64,000 nucleotides of DNA from Oscillospiraceae bacterium. GTDB taxonomy: Bacteria > Bacillota > Clostridia > Oscillospirales > Oscillospiraceae. Below are positions 44,070 through 52,781 of this stretch, in pieces (positions within the stretch are counted from its first letter, which is position 1; each line of letters starts with the position of its first letter). The stretch spans positions 1-64,000 of the forward strand of contig CACYYN010000013.1 of assembly GCA_902778665.1 (NCBI GenBank). Direction: 5' to 3'. The notes below the pieces were generated by a model, which worked only from the letters and a program-made list of their open reading frames with translations, was not told the origin of the DNA and searched no databases. A program made the translations under genes and the position numbers.

Positions 44070-44732
44070 ATGAAAGAGAAAATGTCAACCCGGTATATGG
44101 CCGCAGTGGCCATGTTTGCAGCACTGAGCTTTGTTTCGGTGCTGATTGCAAAGGTGATCCCCAATGTGGCGGGATTTCTCAGCTATGAGCCGAAGGATGC
44201 CGTGATTGTGATAGCAGGGCTTTTATACGGCCCCTTGACCAGTGTGCTGATTTCGGTGATCGTGTCGCTCATTGAAATGCTGACCATCAGCTCAACAGGA
44301 CCCTATGGATTTCTGATGAATGTGATATCCACCTGTGCCTTCGCCGTTCCGGCTGCCTGGTATTACCAGAAGCACAAAACACAGAAAGATGCGGTGATCG
44401 GCCTGTGCTTTGGTGTGATCACCATGGTGGTGGCCATGCTGCTCTGGAACTACATCATCACCCCGTTTTACATGGGCGTATCCCGGGAGACGGTGGCCGG
44501 GATGCTGATGAGCGTGTTTCTCCCCTTCAACCTGGTAAAGGGCGGCATCAATGCAGGGCTTACGCTGCTGCTTTATAAACCGGTGGTGGGGGCTCTTCGC
44601 AAGGCGGGGCTGGCACAGCCCAGCAGCACAGGATCAGACAAACGGGTTTTCAACCCGGGTTTCACGCTTTTCGCCGTTGCAGTGCTGGTGACGTTTGTGC
44701 TGCTGTTTCTCACGATGATTCATGTGCTGTGA
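44070..44732 (+). CDS. ribU: Riboflavin ECF transporter S component
   Basis: 220 residues, about six membrane helices. The N-terminal segment (TRYMAAVAMFAALSF) and the KDAVIVIAGLLYGP region are typical of RibU, the riboflavin-binding S component of ECF transporters. The FMN riboswitch in front confirms the substrate. I chose the ATG at 44070, which follows AGGAGGAAGCAAA; the ORF could start at 44031 only by running through the terminator. Confidence 0.9.
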   Translation: MKEKMSTRYMAAVAMFAALSFVSVLIAKVIPNVAGFLSYEPKDAVIVIAGLLYGPLTSVLISVIVSLIEMLTISSTGPYGFLMNVISTCAFAVPAAWYYQKHKTQKDAVIGLCFGVITMVVAMLLWNYIITPFYMGVSRETVAGMLMSVFLPFNLVKGGINAGLTLLLYKPVVGALRKAGLAQPSSTGSDKRVFNPGFTLFAVAVLVTFVLLFLTMIHVL

Positions 44733-44785
44733 TTTTTCATAAAAATTCATCCATTCTGCATCCCCACTTCGGTAGATTTTTCATC

Positions 44786-44814
44786 TTGACAAGAACGGCA
44801 GTTCGCGTTATATT
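44786..44814 (+). promoter_or_regulatory. Promoter of the aromatic amino acid operon
   Basis: TTGACA (44786-44791), 17-base spacer, TATATT (44809-44814). Confidence 0.85.
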
Positions 44815-44855
44815 ACTGACAGCATCAGAATGCTTTTTGCTTGGAGAATGAATTT

Positions 44856-44915
44856 ATGAAATTCGCATTCGCTTTTGCATCCTACTATTATTACTTTACC
44901 GGCTCTCGCGGGTAA
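44856..44915 (+). CDS. Phe/Tyr leader peptide of the aromatic operon
   Basis: The 19-residue ORF reads MKFAFAFASYYYYFTGSRG and has GGAGAA 8 bases before its ATG. Eight of 19 residues are Phe or Tyr, the two end products of the operon. It is too short for ordinary gene calling. A ribosome that stalls on Phe or Tyr codons would change the folding of the downstream leader. This is the logic of the pheA and trp leader peptides of enterobacteria (known); its use here is inference from sequence. Confidence 0.9.
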   Translation: MKFAFAFASYYYYFTGSRG

Positions 44916-44987
44916 GGGTAATTTGTGGTGCAAAAGGTAGAAATCCAGGTTTTTTGCCACACAGGTTATCCTGTGTGGTTTTTGTTT
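44873..44987 (+). promoter_or_regulatory. Transcription attenuator of the aromatic operon
   Basis: Three mutually exclusive pairings are visible. Region 1, TTTTGCA (44873-44879, in the peptide code), pairs with region 2, TGCAAAA (44929-44935). Region 2, TGTGG-(TG)-CAAAA (44924-44935), pairs with region 3, TTTTGCCACA (44952-44961). Region 3, CCACACAGG (44957-44965), pairs with region 4, CCTGTGTGG (44970-44978), which is followed by TTTTTGTTTT: a full terminator. Stalling would favour 2:3 and read-through; full translation favours termination. Confidence 0.9.
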
Positions 44988-45004
44988 TATGAGGAGGAAA
45001 AAAC

Positions 45005-46006
45005 ATGATCGTAGTTTTAAAGCACGGTGTATCCGAAGAGAAGAAAGCACAGCTGATTGCCTGGCTGCAGGCACTGGGGCTGAGAATCCATATATCCGAC
45101 GGTGAATTTCAGACCGTGCTCGGCCTTGTGGGCGACACCTCTGCCGTTGACATGGACCTGGTGGAGAGCTTGGAGATTGTTGACAGCGTGAAGCGTGTGA
45201 CGGAGCCCTTCAAAATGTGCAACCGGAAGTTTCACCCCGAATCCATGGTGGTGGAAGTTGGCGACGTGAAAATCGGTGCAGGCAACTTCGTGATGATTGC
45301 AGGGCCCTGCTCCGTGGAATCCGAAGAGCAGATTGTGTCGGTGGCAAAGTCGGTCAAGGCGGCGGGCGCAAAACTGATGCGAGGCGGAGCCTTCAAGCCC
45401 CGCACCTCCCCCTATGACTTTGCAGGACTCAAGGCAGAGGGTCTGGAACTTCTGAAGATTGCCCGGCAGGAGACCGGCCTGCCCATCGTGACGGAGCTGA
45501 TGAACATCAACGATCTGCCCCTTTTCGAGGATGTGGATGTGATTCAGATCGGTGCAAGAAACATGCAGAACTTTGACCTGCTGCGGGAGCTGGGCCATGT
45601 GAACAAGCCCATTCTCCTTAAGAGAGGCCTCGCCAACACCCTGAAGGAGCTGCTGATGAGTGCCGAGTACATCATGGCAAGCGGCAATGAACAGGTAATG
45701 CTCTGTGAGAGAGGCATCCGCACCTTCTCGGACTACACGAGAAACACACTGGATCTCTCCGCTGTGCCCATGCTGCATGAGCTGACCCACCTGCCTATCA
45801 TTGTGGACCCGAGCCATGCAACGGGCATTGCAAAGCTGGTGCCGCCCATGGCACTGGCTGCCACGGCAGCAGGAGCCGACGGGCTCATTATCGAGGTGCA
45901 TAACGACCCGATCCACGCCCTGTGTGACGGTGCACAGAGCCTGAGGCCGGAGGAGTTTGACGCCCTGGCGAAAAAGGTTTTCGCTGTGCGCGAAGTGTTG
46001 GGATAA
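45005..46006 (+). CDS. aroF: 3-deoxy-7-phosphoheptulonate synthase (type I-beta)
   Basis: 333 residues. The N-terminal 70 residues are the small ferredoxin-like regulatory domain of the I-beta class, then the TIM-barrel: IAGPCSVES near 98, MRGGAFKPRTSPY, QIGARNMQN, PILLKRG and DPSHATG. Condenses PEP and erythrose 4-phosphate, the first step to aromatic amino acids. GAGGAGG 8 bases before the ATG. First structural gene behind the Phe/Tyr attenuator, which fits its role as the committed step. Confidence 0.95.
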   Translation: MIVVLKHGVSEEKKAQLIAWLQALGLRIHISDGEFQTVLGLVGDTSAVDMDLVESLEIVDSVKRVTEPFKMCNRKFHPESMVVEVGDVKIGAGNFVMIAGPCSVESEEQIVSVAKSVKAAGAKLMRGGAFKPRTSPYDFAGLKAEGLELLKIARQETGLPIVTELMNINDLPLFEDVDVIQIGARNMQNFDLLRELGHVNKPILLKRGLANTLKELLMSAEYIMASGNEQVMLCERGIRTFSDYTRNTLDLSAVPMLHELTHLPIIVDPSHATGIAKLVPPMALAATAAGADGLIIEVHNDPIHALCDGAQSLRPEEFDALAKKVFAVREVLG

Positions 46007-46035
46007 AGGTTGCTCGTAATTCATGCATAGCAAGT

Positions 46036-46084
46036 TTCGCGCGAAGACAACAGGGTACCTCGATTTTACTGCTCTGTCGCGCGA
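46036..46084. repeat. Hairpin repeat, copy 2 (aroF-tyrA spacer)
   Basis: TCGCGCGA arms at 46037-46044 and 46077-46084 enclose GACAACAG...CTCTG. The central layout matches copy 1 at 41577-41632. Directly before it stands GGTTGCTCG...GCATAGC, also part of the repeat at 48040-48110. Confidence 0.55.
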
Positions 46085-46140
46085 ACAATTATTAGATTTC
46101 AAGACTGCATTTTGCTGAAAAACAGCTAAGGAGTAGCTCT

Positions 46141-46983
46141 ATGGAAGAGAAAAGAATTATCGGTGTGGTGGGTCTCGGTCTGATCGGCGGAAGCTTTGTA
46201 AAGGCCTATCACGAAGCGGGCTGGACAGTTTATGCCACAAACCGTACTGCCTCCGTATTGGAGTTTGCCAAAATCAGCGGAGCGGTAGATGATGCCCTGA
46301 CGAAGGAGAATATCGGCACCTGCGACCTGGTGCTGCTGACCGTGACGCCGGAAGCGTGCATCGAGGCTCTGAAATACTTTGCCCCTTACATCGGCAAAAA
46401 GCCCCTGGTGATGGACTGCTGCGGCACCAAACGGGTGGTATGCGAGGCCTGCTTCCCCATTGCAGAGGAATACGGCTTCACGTTTGTAGGCGGGCATCCC
46501 ATGGCCGGCACCCAGTATTCCGGCTTCAAATATGCCCTGTCGGATATGTATGAGCATCAGCCCATGGTGGTTGTGCCCCCTCGGTTTGACGACATCTTCC
46601 TGCTGGACAGAGTGAAGGAGCTGCTCTCCCCTGCCGGCTTCAGCCGTTATTCCGTCACGACAGCTCAGGCCCACGATGAGATGATCGCCTTCACATCACA
46701 GATGGCGCATGTGGTTTCAATCTGCTATGTAAAAAGCCCCACAGCTCAGAAGCATGACGGCTTCTCCGCCGGCAGCTATCGGGACATGACCAGAGTTGCG
46801 AGACTCAACCCCCATATGTGGTCAGAGCTGTTTCTGGAGAATCGGGACAATCTCACCAGTGAGATCAACTGTCTGATCGGCCACCTCACGGAGATCCGTG
46901 ATGCGATGGAGAAGGAAGACCGGGAAACCCTGGAAAACCTGCTGGAGGAAGGCAGAAGAATCAAAGTGGAGCTGGACGGATGA
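46141..46983 (+). CDS. tyrA: Prephenate dehydrogenase
   Basis: 280 residues. Rossmann motif GLGLIGGS at the start, then GGHPMAGT near residue 118 and QMAHVVS near residue 186, all typical of TyrA. Converts prephenate to 4-hydroxyphenylpyruvate for tyrosine. There is no C-terminal ACT domain, so the enzyme may not be inhibited by tyrosine itself; the operon is controlled by the leader peptide instead. Start: ATG after AAGGAGTAG. Overlaps aroB by 4 bases. Confidence 0.95.
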   Translation: MEEKRIIGVVGLGLIGGSFVKAYHEAGWTVYATNRTASVLEFAKISGAVDDALTKENIGTCDLVLLTVTPEACIEALKYFAPYIGKKPLVMDCCGTKRVVCEACFPIAEEYGFTFVGGHPMAGTQYSGFKYALSDMYEHQPMVVVPPRFDDIFLLDRVKELLSPAGFSRYSVTTAQAHDEMIAFTSQMAHVVSICYVKSPTAQKHDGFSAGSYRDMTRVARLNPHMWSELFLENRDNLTSEINCLIGHLTEIRDAMEKEDRETLENLLEEGRRIKVELDG

Positions 46984-48035
46984 TGAGAAGCGTACCGGTG
47001 AATGCCCCTTCCGGGCAGTATGAGGTGAAAATCGGCTCCGGCATTCTGTCTCTGCTGGGGCAGGCCGTGGCTGAGAGAACAAAGGCGAAGAAATGCATGG
47101 TGGTATGCGGCGAAAACGTCAGCCCCCTCTATGCCCCCACGGTGCTGCAGAGCCTGCGGGATGCGGGGCTGGAGGCGGATAAAATTGTCTTCCCAGCCGG
47201 AGAAGAAACCAAGTGCCTGCAGCGTTACGGTGAGCTGCTGAACGCCCTGGCAGATCTAAGGCTCACCAGAAGCGACTGTGTGATTGCCCTGGGCGGCGGT
47301 GTGACGGGAGATCTCGCCGGTTTTGCCGCTGCCACCTATCAGAGGGGCATTGCCTACGTGCAGGTGCCCACCACGCTTCTGGCTGCGGTGGATTCCTCTG
47401 TGGGCGGCAAGACGGCCATTGACCTGCCGGCAGGGAAAAACCAGGCAGGGGCCTTCTATCAGCCCTCTCTGGTGCTGTGTGACACCGACACGCTTTCCAC
47501 CCTGCCGCAGCGTGAGCTGCGGGCAGGATATGCGGAGGTGATTAAATACGGCGTGCTGGGTGATGCCGGGCTTTTTCAAAAGCTGGAAAAGCAGTCAATC
47601 AGCCTGCCGGAGATTATCGAAACCTGCGTACGGTGCAAAGCTGAAATTGTGGCCGAGGATGAGTACGACACCGGCAGAAGGAGACTGCTGAACCTCGGGC
47701 ATACCTTCGGCCATGCAGTGGAAAGCCGAAGCCACTTCACCCTGCTCCACGGTGAAGCCGTTGCCATCGGTATGGGGATGATCTGTCGGGCAGCCGTGAA
47801 GAAGAAATATCTTTCAAAAGAGGACTGCGAGAGGATCACAGCCCTGTTGGAGAAAACCGGACTGCCGACGGAGAGCCCCTACGGCCCCGATGAGCTTTAC
47901 GAGACACTGCTGCTGGACAAGAAGTTTTCCGGCGGAAAGCTGCACCTCATTGTGCCATGCAGCATCGGCAAGTGCGACATTGTGCCCGTAACGCCGGAGG
48001 AACTGCGGGAATGGCTGGAGATGAGTTATGAGTAA
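46980..48035 (+). CDS. aroB: 3-dehydroquinate synthase
   Basis: 351 residues. NAD and metal motifs readable: GGGVTGDLAGFAAAT near 105, the VPTTLLAAVDSSVGGKT motif, and the zinc ligands in GHTFGHAVE and LLHGEAVAIG. Second step of the shikimate pathway. ATGA overlap with tyrA and 8-base overlap with aroA show coupling. Confidence 0.95.
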   Translation: MMRSVPVNAPSGQYEVKIGSGILSLLGQAVAERTKAKKCMVVCGENVSPLYAPTVLQSLRDAGLEADKIVFPAGEETKCLQRYGELLNALADLRLTRSDCVIALGGGVTGDLAGFAAATYQRGIAYVQVPTTLLAAVDSSVGGKTAIDLPAGKNQAGAFYQPSLVLCDTDTLSTLPQRELRAGYAEVIKYGVLGDAGLFQKLEKQSISLPEIIETCVRCKAEIVAEDEYDTGRRRLLNLGHTFGHAVESRSHFTLLHGEAVAIGMGMICRAAVKKKYLSKEDCERITALLEKTGLPTESPYGPDELYETLLLDKKFSGGKLHLIVPCSIGKCDIVPVTPEELREWLEMSYE

Positions 48036-49359
48036 GGGTACCTGCGACTCGCCAAGAGCCGGGCAAAGCCCGGTTGCTCGCTTGCATAGCGCCTGCGGGC
48101 GCTTATCATCTATTGATATTTTTCCCGGGGAGAGGCATGGGAGGGTGAGAATTCCCTCCTCCAAGTCGGTGGTGCACAGGCTGCTGATCTGTGCCGCACT
48201 GGGAAATGAGAAATGTGACATTGCCCTTGACGGTTTTTCAAAAGACATTCTGGCAACCATCGCCTGCCTGCAGGCTCTGGGGGCGGAGATTGGTGTGACA
48301 GGGAATACCGTCCACATCCAGCCGGTGGCTTCAAAGGCCGTTGATGCCCTGCTCAGATGCGGTGAGAGCGGATCCACTCTGCGTTTTCTCCTGCCGGTGG
48401 CGGGGGCTCTCGGAGCAGAGGGCCAGTTTCTTCTGGAGGGCAGGCTGCCGCAGAGGCCCATGCAGGCCTATGAGGATCTGCTGCGAGAGCACGGCATGAA
48501 GCTTACACGGGAGGATAACCGCCTCTTTTTCAGCGGGCAGCTCAGATGCGGAGATTACCGCATGCCGGGGGACGTCTCCTCCCAGTATTTTTCAGGCCTG
48601 CTGCTCTCCCTGCCGCGCCTCGGTGAAGACAGCACGGTAAGGGCGGAGCGAAAGCTTGAATCAGAGGGATACATCCGTATGACGGAGGATGCCCTCACCC
48701 TCTCCGGCGTGACTTTTCAGAAGCCGGAGGCCCATGTCTGGGAGATACCGGGCAGGCAGCAGTTTCGCCTCCCCTCCTCCCTCCGGGCTGAGGGTGACTG
48801 GTCCAACGCAGCCTTCTTTCTCTGCATGGGTGCCATGTCGGAACAGGGCATTACGGTGGAGGGGCTGAATCTCTCCTCCTCCCAGGGTGACAGAGCCGTG
48901 ATGGACATTCTCAAGAGCTTCGGTGCTGAAGTTGTGACCGATGAAGAAAACGGAAGGATAACCGTTCGGAAAGGTACCCTGAAGCCCATGGAAATTGATG
49001 CCTCCCCCGTGCCGGACCTGATCCCGGTGCTGAGTGTGCTGGGATGTGCCGTTCAGGGCGAGACGAAAATCTGCAATGCATTCCGGCTGAGACTGAAGGA
49101 ATCAGACCGGCTGAAGACCACGGCAAAACTGATAACGGATCTGGGCGGAAAGGTGGAAGAGCTGCCCGACGGCCTCATCATCCACGGCACCGGGCATTTG
49201 ACCGGCGGGACGGCTGACAGCTGCAATGACCACCGCATTGCCATGAGTGCCGCTGCGGCAGCCTGCATCTGCTCTGAGAGCGTAACCGTAGAGGGCCCCA
49301 GCTGTGTGGAAAAATCCTACCCCGCTTTCTGGGATGACTTTGGGAGGTGTGAAACATGA
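48028..49359 (+). CDS. aroA: EPSP synthase with inserted N-terminal segment
   Basis: 443 residues. The core is complete: IPSSKSVVHRLLICAAL, GESGSTLRFLLPVAG, then DCNDHRIAMS near the end. In family members the protein begins close to IFPGE...GxVRIPSSKS. Here about 25 extra residues (TCDSPRAGQSPVARLHSACG and more) come before IFPGE. They are encoded by a repeat that has entered just after the start codon in frame. The ATG at 48028 overlaps aroB; no better internal start with a ribosome site is visible. Function may still be intact, since the insertion adds no stop. Confidence 0.9.
   Translation: MSKGTCDSPRAGQSPVARLHSACGRLSSIDIFPGERHGRVRIPSSKSVVHRLLICAALGNEKCDIALDGFSKDILATIACLQALGAEIGVTGNTVHIQPVASKAVDALLRCGESGSTLRFLLPVAGALGAEGQFLLEGRLPQRPMQAYEDLLREHGMKLTREDNRLFFSGQLRCGDYRMPGDVSSQYFSGLLLSLPRLGEDSTVRAERKLESEGYIRMTEDALTLSGVTFQKPEAHVWEIPGRQQFRLPSSLRAEGDWSNAAFFLCMGAMSEQGITVEGLNLSSSQGDRAVMDILKSFGAEVVTDEENGRITVRKGTLKPMEIDASPVPDLIPVLSVLGCAVQGETKICNAFRLRLKESDRLKTTAKLITDLGGKVEELPDGLIIHGTGHLTGGTADSCNDHRIAMSAAAAACICSESVTVEGPSCVEKSYPAFWDDFGRCET
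48040..48112 (+). repeat. Structured repeat inserted in the 5' end of aroA
   Basis: Begins CCTGCGACTCGCCAAGAGCC and contains the hairpin CCGGGC-AAA-GCCCGG, then GGTTGCTCGCTTGCATAGC and GCGCCTGCGGGCGC. The copy at 58884-58965 shares nearly all of this except the hairpin sequence. The repeat is now translated in frame as part of aroA. Confidence 0.8.
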
Positions 49360-50426
49360 GCAGCACATTCACCGGGCTTTCGCTCCGGCTCAGCATTTTC
49401 GGCCAGAGCCACTCGGAAGCCATCGGCATGACGCTTGACGGTCTCCCTGCCGGCATAGCTGTAGACACGGAAAAACTGCAGGCTTTTTTAAACCGGAGGG
49501 CACCGGGCAGAAACAGCTGGTCCACTCCCCGACGTGAAGAGGATCGGCCTGAGTTTCTCAGCGGGCTGAAGGACGGCAAGACATGCGGGGCACCGATCAC
49601 GGCCATCATACGAAACACCAACACAAGAAGCAAAGATTATTCCCAGTTAAAGGTTCTGCCTCGTCCCGGCCACGCCGATTACACGGCGGAGGTAAAGTTC
49701 AACGGCTGTCAGGACTTTGCGGGAGGAGGCCACTTCTCCGGCAGGCTGACCGCCCCGATGTGCATAGCCGGCGGCATCCTTCTGCAGGAGCTGGAGAGGC
49801 GTGGCATCACGGTGGATGCCCGCATCAAAGCGATCGCCGGCATCACAGACCTTAGCGCCTTTACCGAAAGCGTGAAGGATAAGCCCTTCCCCGTCAGCGA
49901 TGATGAAAAGGGCAGGCTGATGCAGCAGGCCATTGAACAAGCCAGAGAAGAGGGAGACTCGGTGGGCGGAATTGTGGAGTGCCGGATCACCGGAGTGAAG
50001 GCCGGAATCGGCAGCCCCATCTTCGACGGCCTGGAAAACCAGATTGCGAGAATTGTTTTTGCCGTGCCCGCCGTGAAAGGCATTGAATTCGGTGCAGGGT
50101 TCACCTCTGCCGCCATGCGGGGCAGCGAGAACAACGACGCCTTCTGTCTCCGGGAGGGAAAAATCGAAACCGAAACCAATCATGCCGGGGGAATTCTGGG
50201 CGGGATCTCGGACGGAATGCCCATACTCTTCCGTGCAGCCTTCAAGCCCACACCTTCCATCGCCAAAGCACAAAAAAGCGTGAACCTGAACACCATGCAG
50301 CAGGAAGAACTGACCGTAACCGGCCGGCACGACCCATGCATCGTCCCTCGGGCGGTGCCTGTGATGGAGGCCGCAGCCGCCATTGCCATTTTTGACATGA
50401 TACAGGGGGAACCAACATGGAACTGA
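49356..50426 (+). CDS. aroC: Chorismate synthase
   Basis: 356 residues. Begins SSTFTGLSLRLSIFGQSHSEAIG, the hallmark FGxSHxxxxG, and has RPGHADYTAEVKF and RHDPC near the end. Makes chorismate with reduced FMN as cofactor. Overlaps aroA (ATGA) and pheA (10 bases). Confidence 0.95.
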   Translation: MSSTFTGLSLRLSIFGQSHSEAIGMTLDGLPAGIAVDTEKLQAFLNRRAPGRNSWSTPRREEDRPEFLSGLKDGKTCGAPITAIIRNTNTRSKDYSQLKVLPRPGHADYTAEVKFNGCQDFAGGGHFSGRLTAPMCIAGGILLQELERRGITVDARIKAIAGITDLSAFTESVKDKPFPVSDDEKGRLMQQAIEQAREEGDSVGGIVECRITGVKAGIGSPIFDGLENQIARIVFAVPAVKGIEFGAGFTSAAMRGSENNDAFCLREGKIETETNHAGGILGGISDGMPILFRAAFKPTPSIAKAQKSVNLNTMQQEELTVTGRHDPCIVPRAVPVMEAAAAIAIFDMIQGEPTWN

Positions 50427-51559
50427 ACAATTATCGCGAGCATCTGGATACAATTGACAAAGAGCTGCTCCGCCTCTTCATCGAGCGGATGGCCATTGCC
50501 GGGGAGATTGCCCAATGGAAGCAGCAGAACAGCATGCCCGTGCTGGACCTGCGAAGAGAAAAGGAAAAGCTCCGGGCCATGGAAGAGATGAGCCCGGAGG
50601 ATCTGAAGGAGTATTCGGTTTCGCTGTTTTCCCTGATGATGGAGCTGAGCCGCAGCTACCAGAACCGCATCATCCACCCTGCCAGTGCCGAGACTCTGGC
50701 CATTGAGCAGGCCCTGAAGGAGACCCCGCAGCTTTTCCCGGAAACGGCTATTGTGGCCTGCCAGGGAGTGGAGGGGGCCTACTCCGGCATCGCCTGCGAA
50801 AAGCTCTTCAAGCGGCCCAGTATTTTCTACTTCTCCAGCTTTGATGCGGTCTTTTCCGCCATTGAGAAGGGATTATGCCGCTACGGCGTCATACCGGTGG
50901 AAAACAGCACCGCCGGCACCGTGAATGCCGTTTACGACCTGATGCGCAAGCATGATTTTCGCATTGTGCGTTCGGTGCGGGTGAAGATTGACCACAACCT
51001 GCTGGTAAAGCCCGGCACAAAGCTGGAAGACATCCGAGAGATCTACTCCCATGCCCAGGCCATCGCCCAGTGCTCGGCCTTTCTGCAGAGCATGCCCAAT
51101 GTGAAGGTCATCCCCTGTGAGAACACGGCCGTGGCAGCCAAGAAGGTGGCGGAATCACAGGATAAGAGCATTGCCGCTCTCTCCTCCCGGTCCTGCAGCA
51201 AGCTCTATGGGTTGGAGATTCTCAAAGCCGACGTGCAGGATTCCGGCAACAACCACACAAGATTCATCTGCATCTCCAAGAATCTGGAGATCTACCCCGG
51301 GGCTGACCGGACGAGCCTGATGATGGTTCTCCCCCATGAGCCCGGCTCCCTCTACCGGCTTCTCAGCCGCTTCAACGCCCTGGGCATCAACCTGACCAAG
51401 CTGGAGAGCCGCCCCATGCCGGAGAGAAGCTTTGAATTCATGTTCTACTTTGATCTGGACACCTCGGTCTACTCCCCTCGCTTTATCCAGCTGATGGGCG
51501 AACTGCCGGACATCTCCGAGGAGCACGAATACTTAGGCAGCTACAGCGAGGTGATCTGA
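50417..51559 (+). CDS. pheA: Bifunctional chorismate mutase / prephenate dehydratase
   Basis: 380 residues. Residues 1-85 form the AroQ chorismate mutase (LDTIDKELLRLFIERM). Residues 105-290 are the dehydratase (GVEGAYSGIACEKLF, then GVIPVENSTAGTV and NNHTRFICI). Residues 300-370 are an ACT domain (SLMMVLPHEPGSLYRLLSRF, LTKLESRP), which binds phenylalanine. It makes phenylpyruvate for phenylalanine. So phenylalanine can act both at the attenuator and on the enzyme. Confidence 0.95.
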   Translation: MELNNYREHLDTIDKELLRLFIERMAIAGEIAQWKQQNSMPVLDLRREKEKLRAMEEMSPEDLKEYSVSLFSLMMELSRSYQNRIIHPASAETLAIEQALKETPQLFPETAIVACQGVEGAYSGIACEKLFKRPSIFYFSSFDAVFSAIEKGLCRYGVIPVENSTAGTVNAVYDLMRKHDFRIVRSVRVKIDHNLLVKPGTKLEDIREIYSHAQAIAQCSAFLQSMPNVKVIPCENTAVAAKKVAESQDKSIAALSSRSCSKLYGLEILKADVQDSGNNHTRFICISKNLEIYPGADRTSLMMVLPHEPGSLYRLLSRFNALGINLTKLESRPMPERSFEFMFYFDLDTSVYSPRFIQLMGELPDISEEHEYLGSYSEVI

Positions 51560-51560
51560 A

Positions 51561-52781
51561 ATGCAATGCGGACTGCTGGGTGAAAAACTGGGTCACAGCT
51601 ACTCTCCTCAGATTCATGCTGAGCTGGCCGACTATGCCTATAATCTCTATGAAAAAGCGCCGGAAGAGGTGGAGGCCTTCGTCCGCCACGGGAACTGGCA
51701 CGGCATGAACGTGACCATCCCCTATAAGAAAACCGTTATCCCCCTCTGTGATGAGCTTTCGGACCTGGCAAAGACCATCGGCAGCGTGAACACCCTTTTA
51801 AGGCGGGAGGACGGAAGCATCTTCGGCGATAACACAGACGCCTTCGGCTTTGAAACCCTGCTCCGGCAGGTGATGCCGGGCTCTCTCACTGCAAAGAAGG
51901 CACTGGTGCTTGGCACCGGAGGAGCATCTGCAACCGTGTGCGCCGTGCTGAAAGGGCATGGTGCTGAGGTGATCCCCATCTCCCGCAGCGGCGAAAACAA
52001 CTATGATAACCTCTCTCGGCATGCTGACGCCACCCTGATTGTAAACACCACGCCGCTGGGCATGTACCCGAATAACGGGACAAAGGCAGTGGATCTTTCT
52101 CTCTTCCCTGCTCTGGAGGCGGTGGTGGACGTGGTGTATAACCCGGCCCGTACTGCCCTGCTGCTGCAGGCAGAGGAGCTGGGCATCCCCCATGCCGGCG
52201 GGCTCATCATGCTGGTGGCGCAGGCCAAACGGAGTGCCGAGATCTTCCTTGGGCATGCCCTGCCGGAGGAGGAGACAAACCGCATCACGAAGCTTCTTGC
52301 CTCCTCCATGCAGAATATCATCCTCATCGGGATGCCGGGCTCGGGCAAGTCTACCGTGGGGGCTCTGCTGGCCGAAGGGCTGGGAAAACCCTATCTGGAG
52401 GCGGACGAGGAGCTGGAGAAAGCTGCTGGCATGCCCATCCCCGCTATCTTTGAAAGAGAGGGAGAAGAGGGCTTCCGCAAAAGAGAGACCGAGACGCTTG
52501 CTACGCTGGGCAAAATGTCCGGCATTGTGCTCTCCACAGGGGGTGGATGCGTCACAAGAGAGGAAAATTACCCGCTGCTGCATCAGAACGGGGTCATCGT
52601 TCGCATCACCCGGCCGGTGGAGCTTCTGGCAAGAGAGGGCAGGCCCCTCTCCCTGCACGCAGATCTGAACGAAATGTTTTTAAAACGCGATCCTCTCTAC
52701 AGCCGCTTTGCGGATCTGACGGTCCAGAACACCGGCACGCCGGAGGAAACTGCCCAAAAAATACTGGAGGCGCTGCAATGA
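51561..52781 (+). CDS. aroE-aroK: Shikimate dehydrogenase - shikimate kinase fusion
   Basis: 406 residues. Residues 1-245 are AroE: GEKLGHSYSPQIH at the start, NVTIPYKK with the catalytic Lys, and NTDAFGF. Residues 252-406 are AroK: IILIGMPGSGKSTVG (Walker A), EADEELE, FRKRET, STGGGC and the lid REGRPLSL. Two steps of the pathway in one chain. The junction reads ASSMQNIILIG; the Met there with an SD-like CCTCC is weak, so separate synthesis of AroK is unlikely. A fused form of these two enzymes is not the usual arrangement. Confidence 0.9.
   Translation: MQCGLLGEKLGHSYSPQIHAELADYAYNLYEKAPEEVEAFVRHGNWHGMNVTIPYKKTVIPLCDELSDLAKTIGSVNTLLRREDGSIFGDNTDAFGFETLLRQVMPGSLTAKKALVLGTGGASATVCAVLKGHGAEVIPISRSGENNYDNLSRHADATLIVNTTPLGMYPNNGTKAVDLSLFPALEAVVDVVYNPARTALLLQAEELGIPHAGGLIMLVAQAKRSAEIFLGHALPEEETNRITKLLASSMQNIILIGMPGSGKSTVGALLAEGLGKPYLEADEELEKAAGMPIPAIFEREGEEGFRKRETETLATLGKMSGIVLSTGGGCVTREENYPLLHQNGVIVRITRPVELLAREGRPLSLHADLNEMFLKRDPLYSRFADLTVQNTGTPEETAQKILEALQ

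Noticed and set aside
44733..45004. T-box riboswitch before aroF
   Set aside because: I find no T-box core sequence; the peptide codons and pairings explain the leader better.
45017..46102. Long minus-strand ORF of 361 codons opposite aroF
   Set aside because: It is the shadow of aroF, a well-supported gene; its translation is His/Gln-rich nonsense with no ribosome site.
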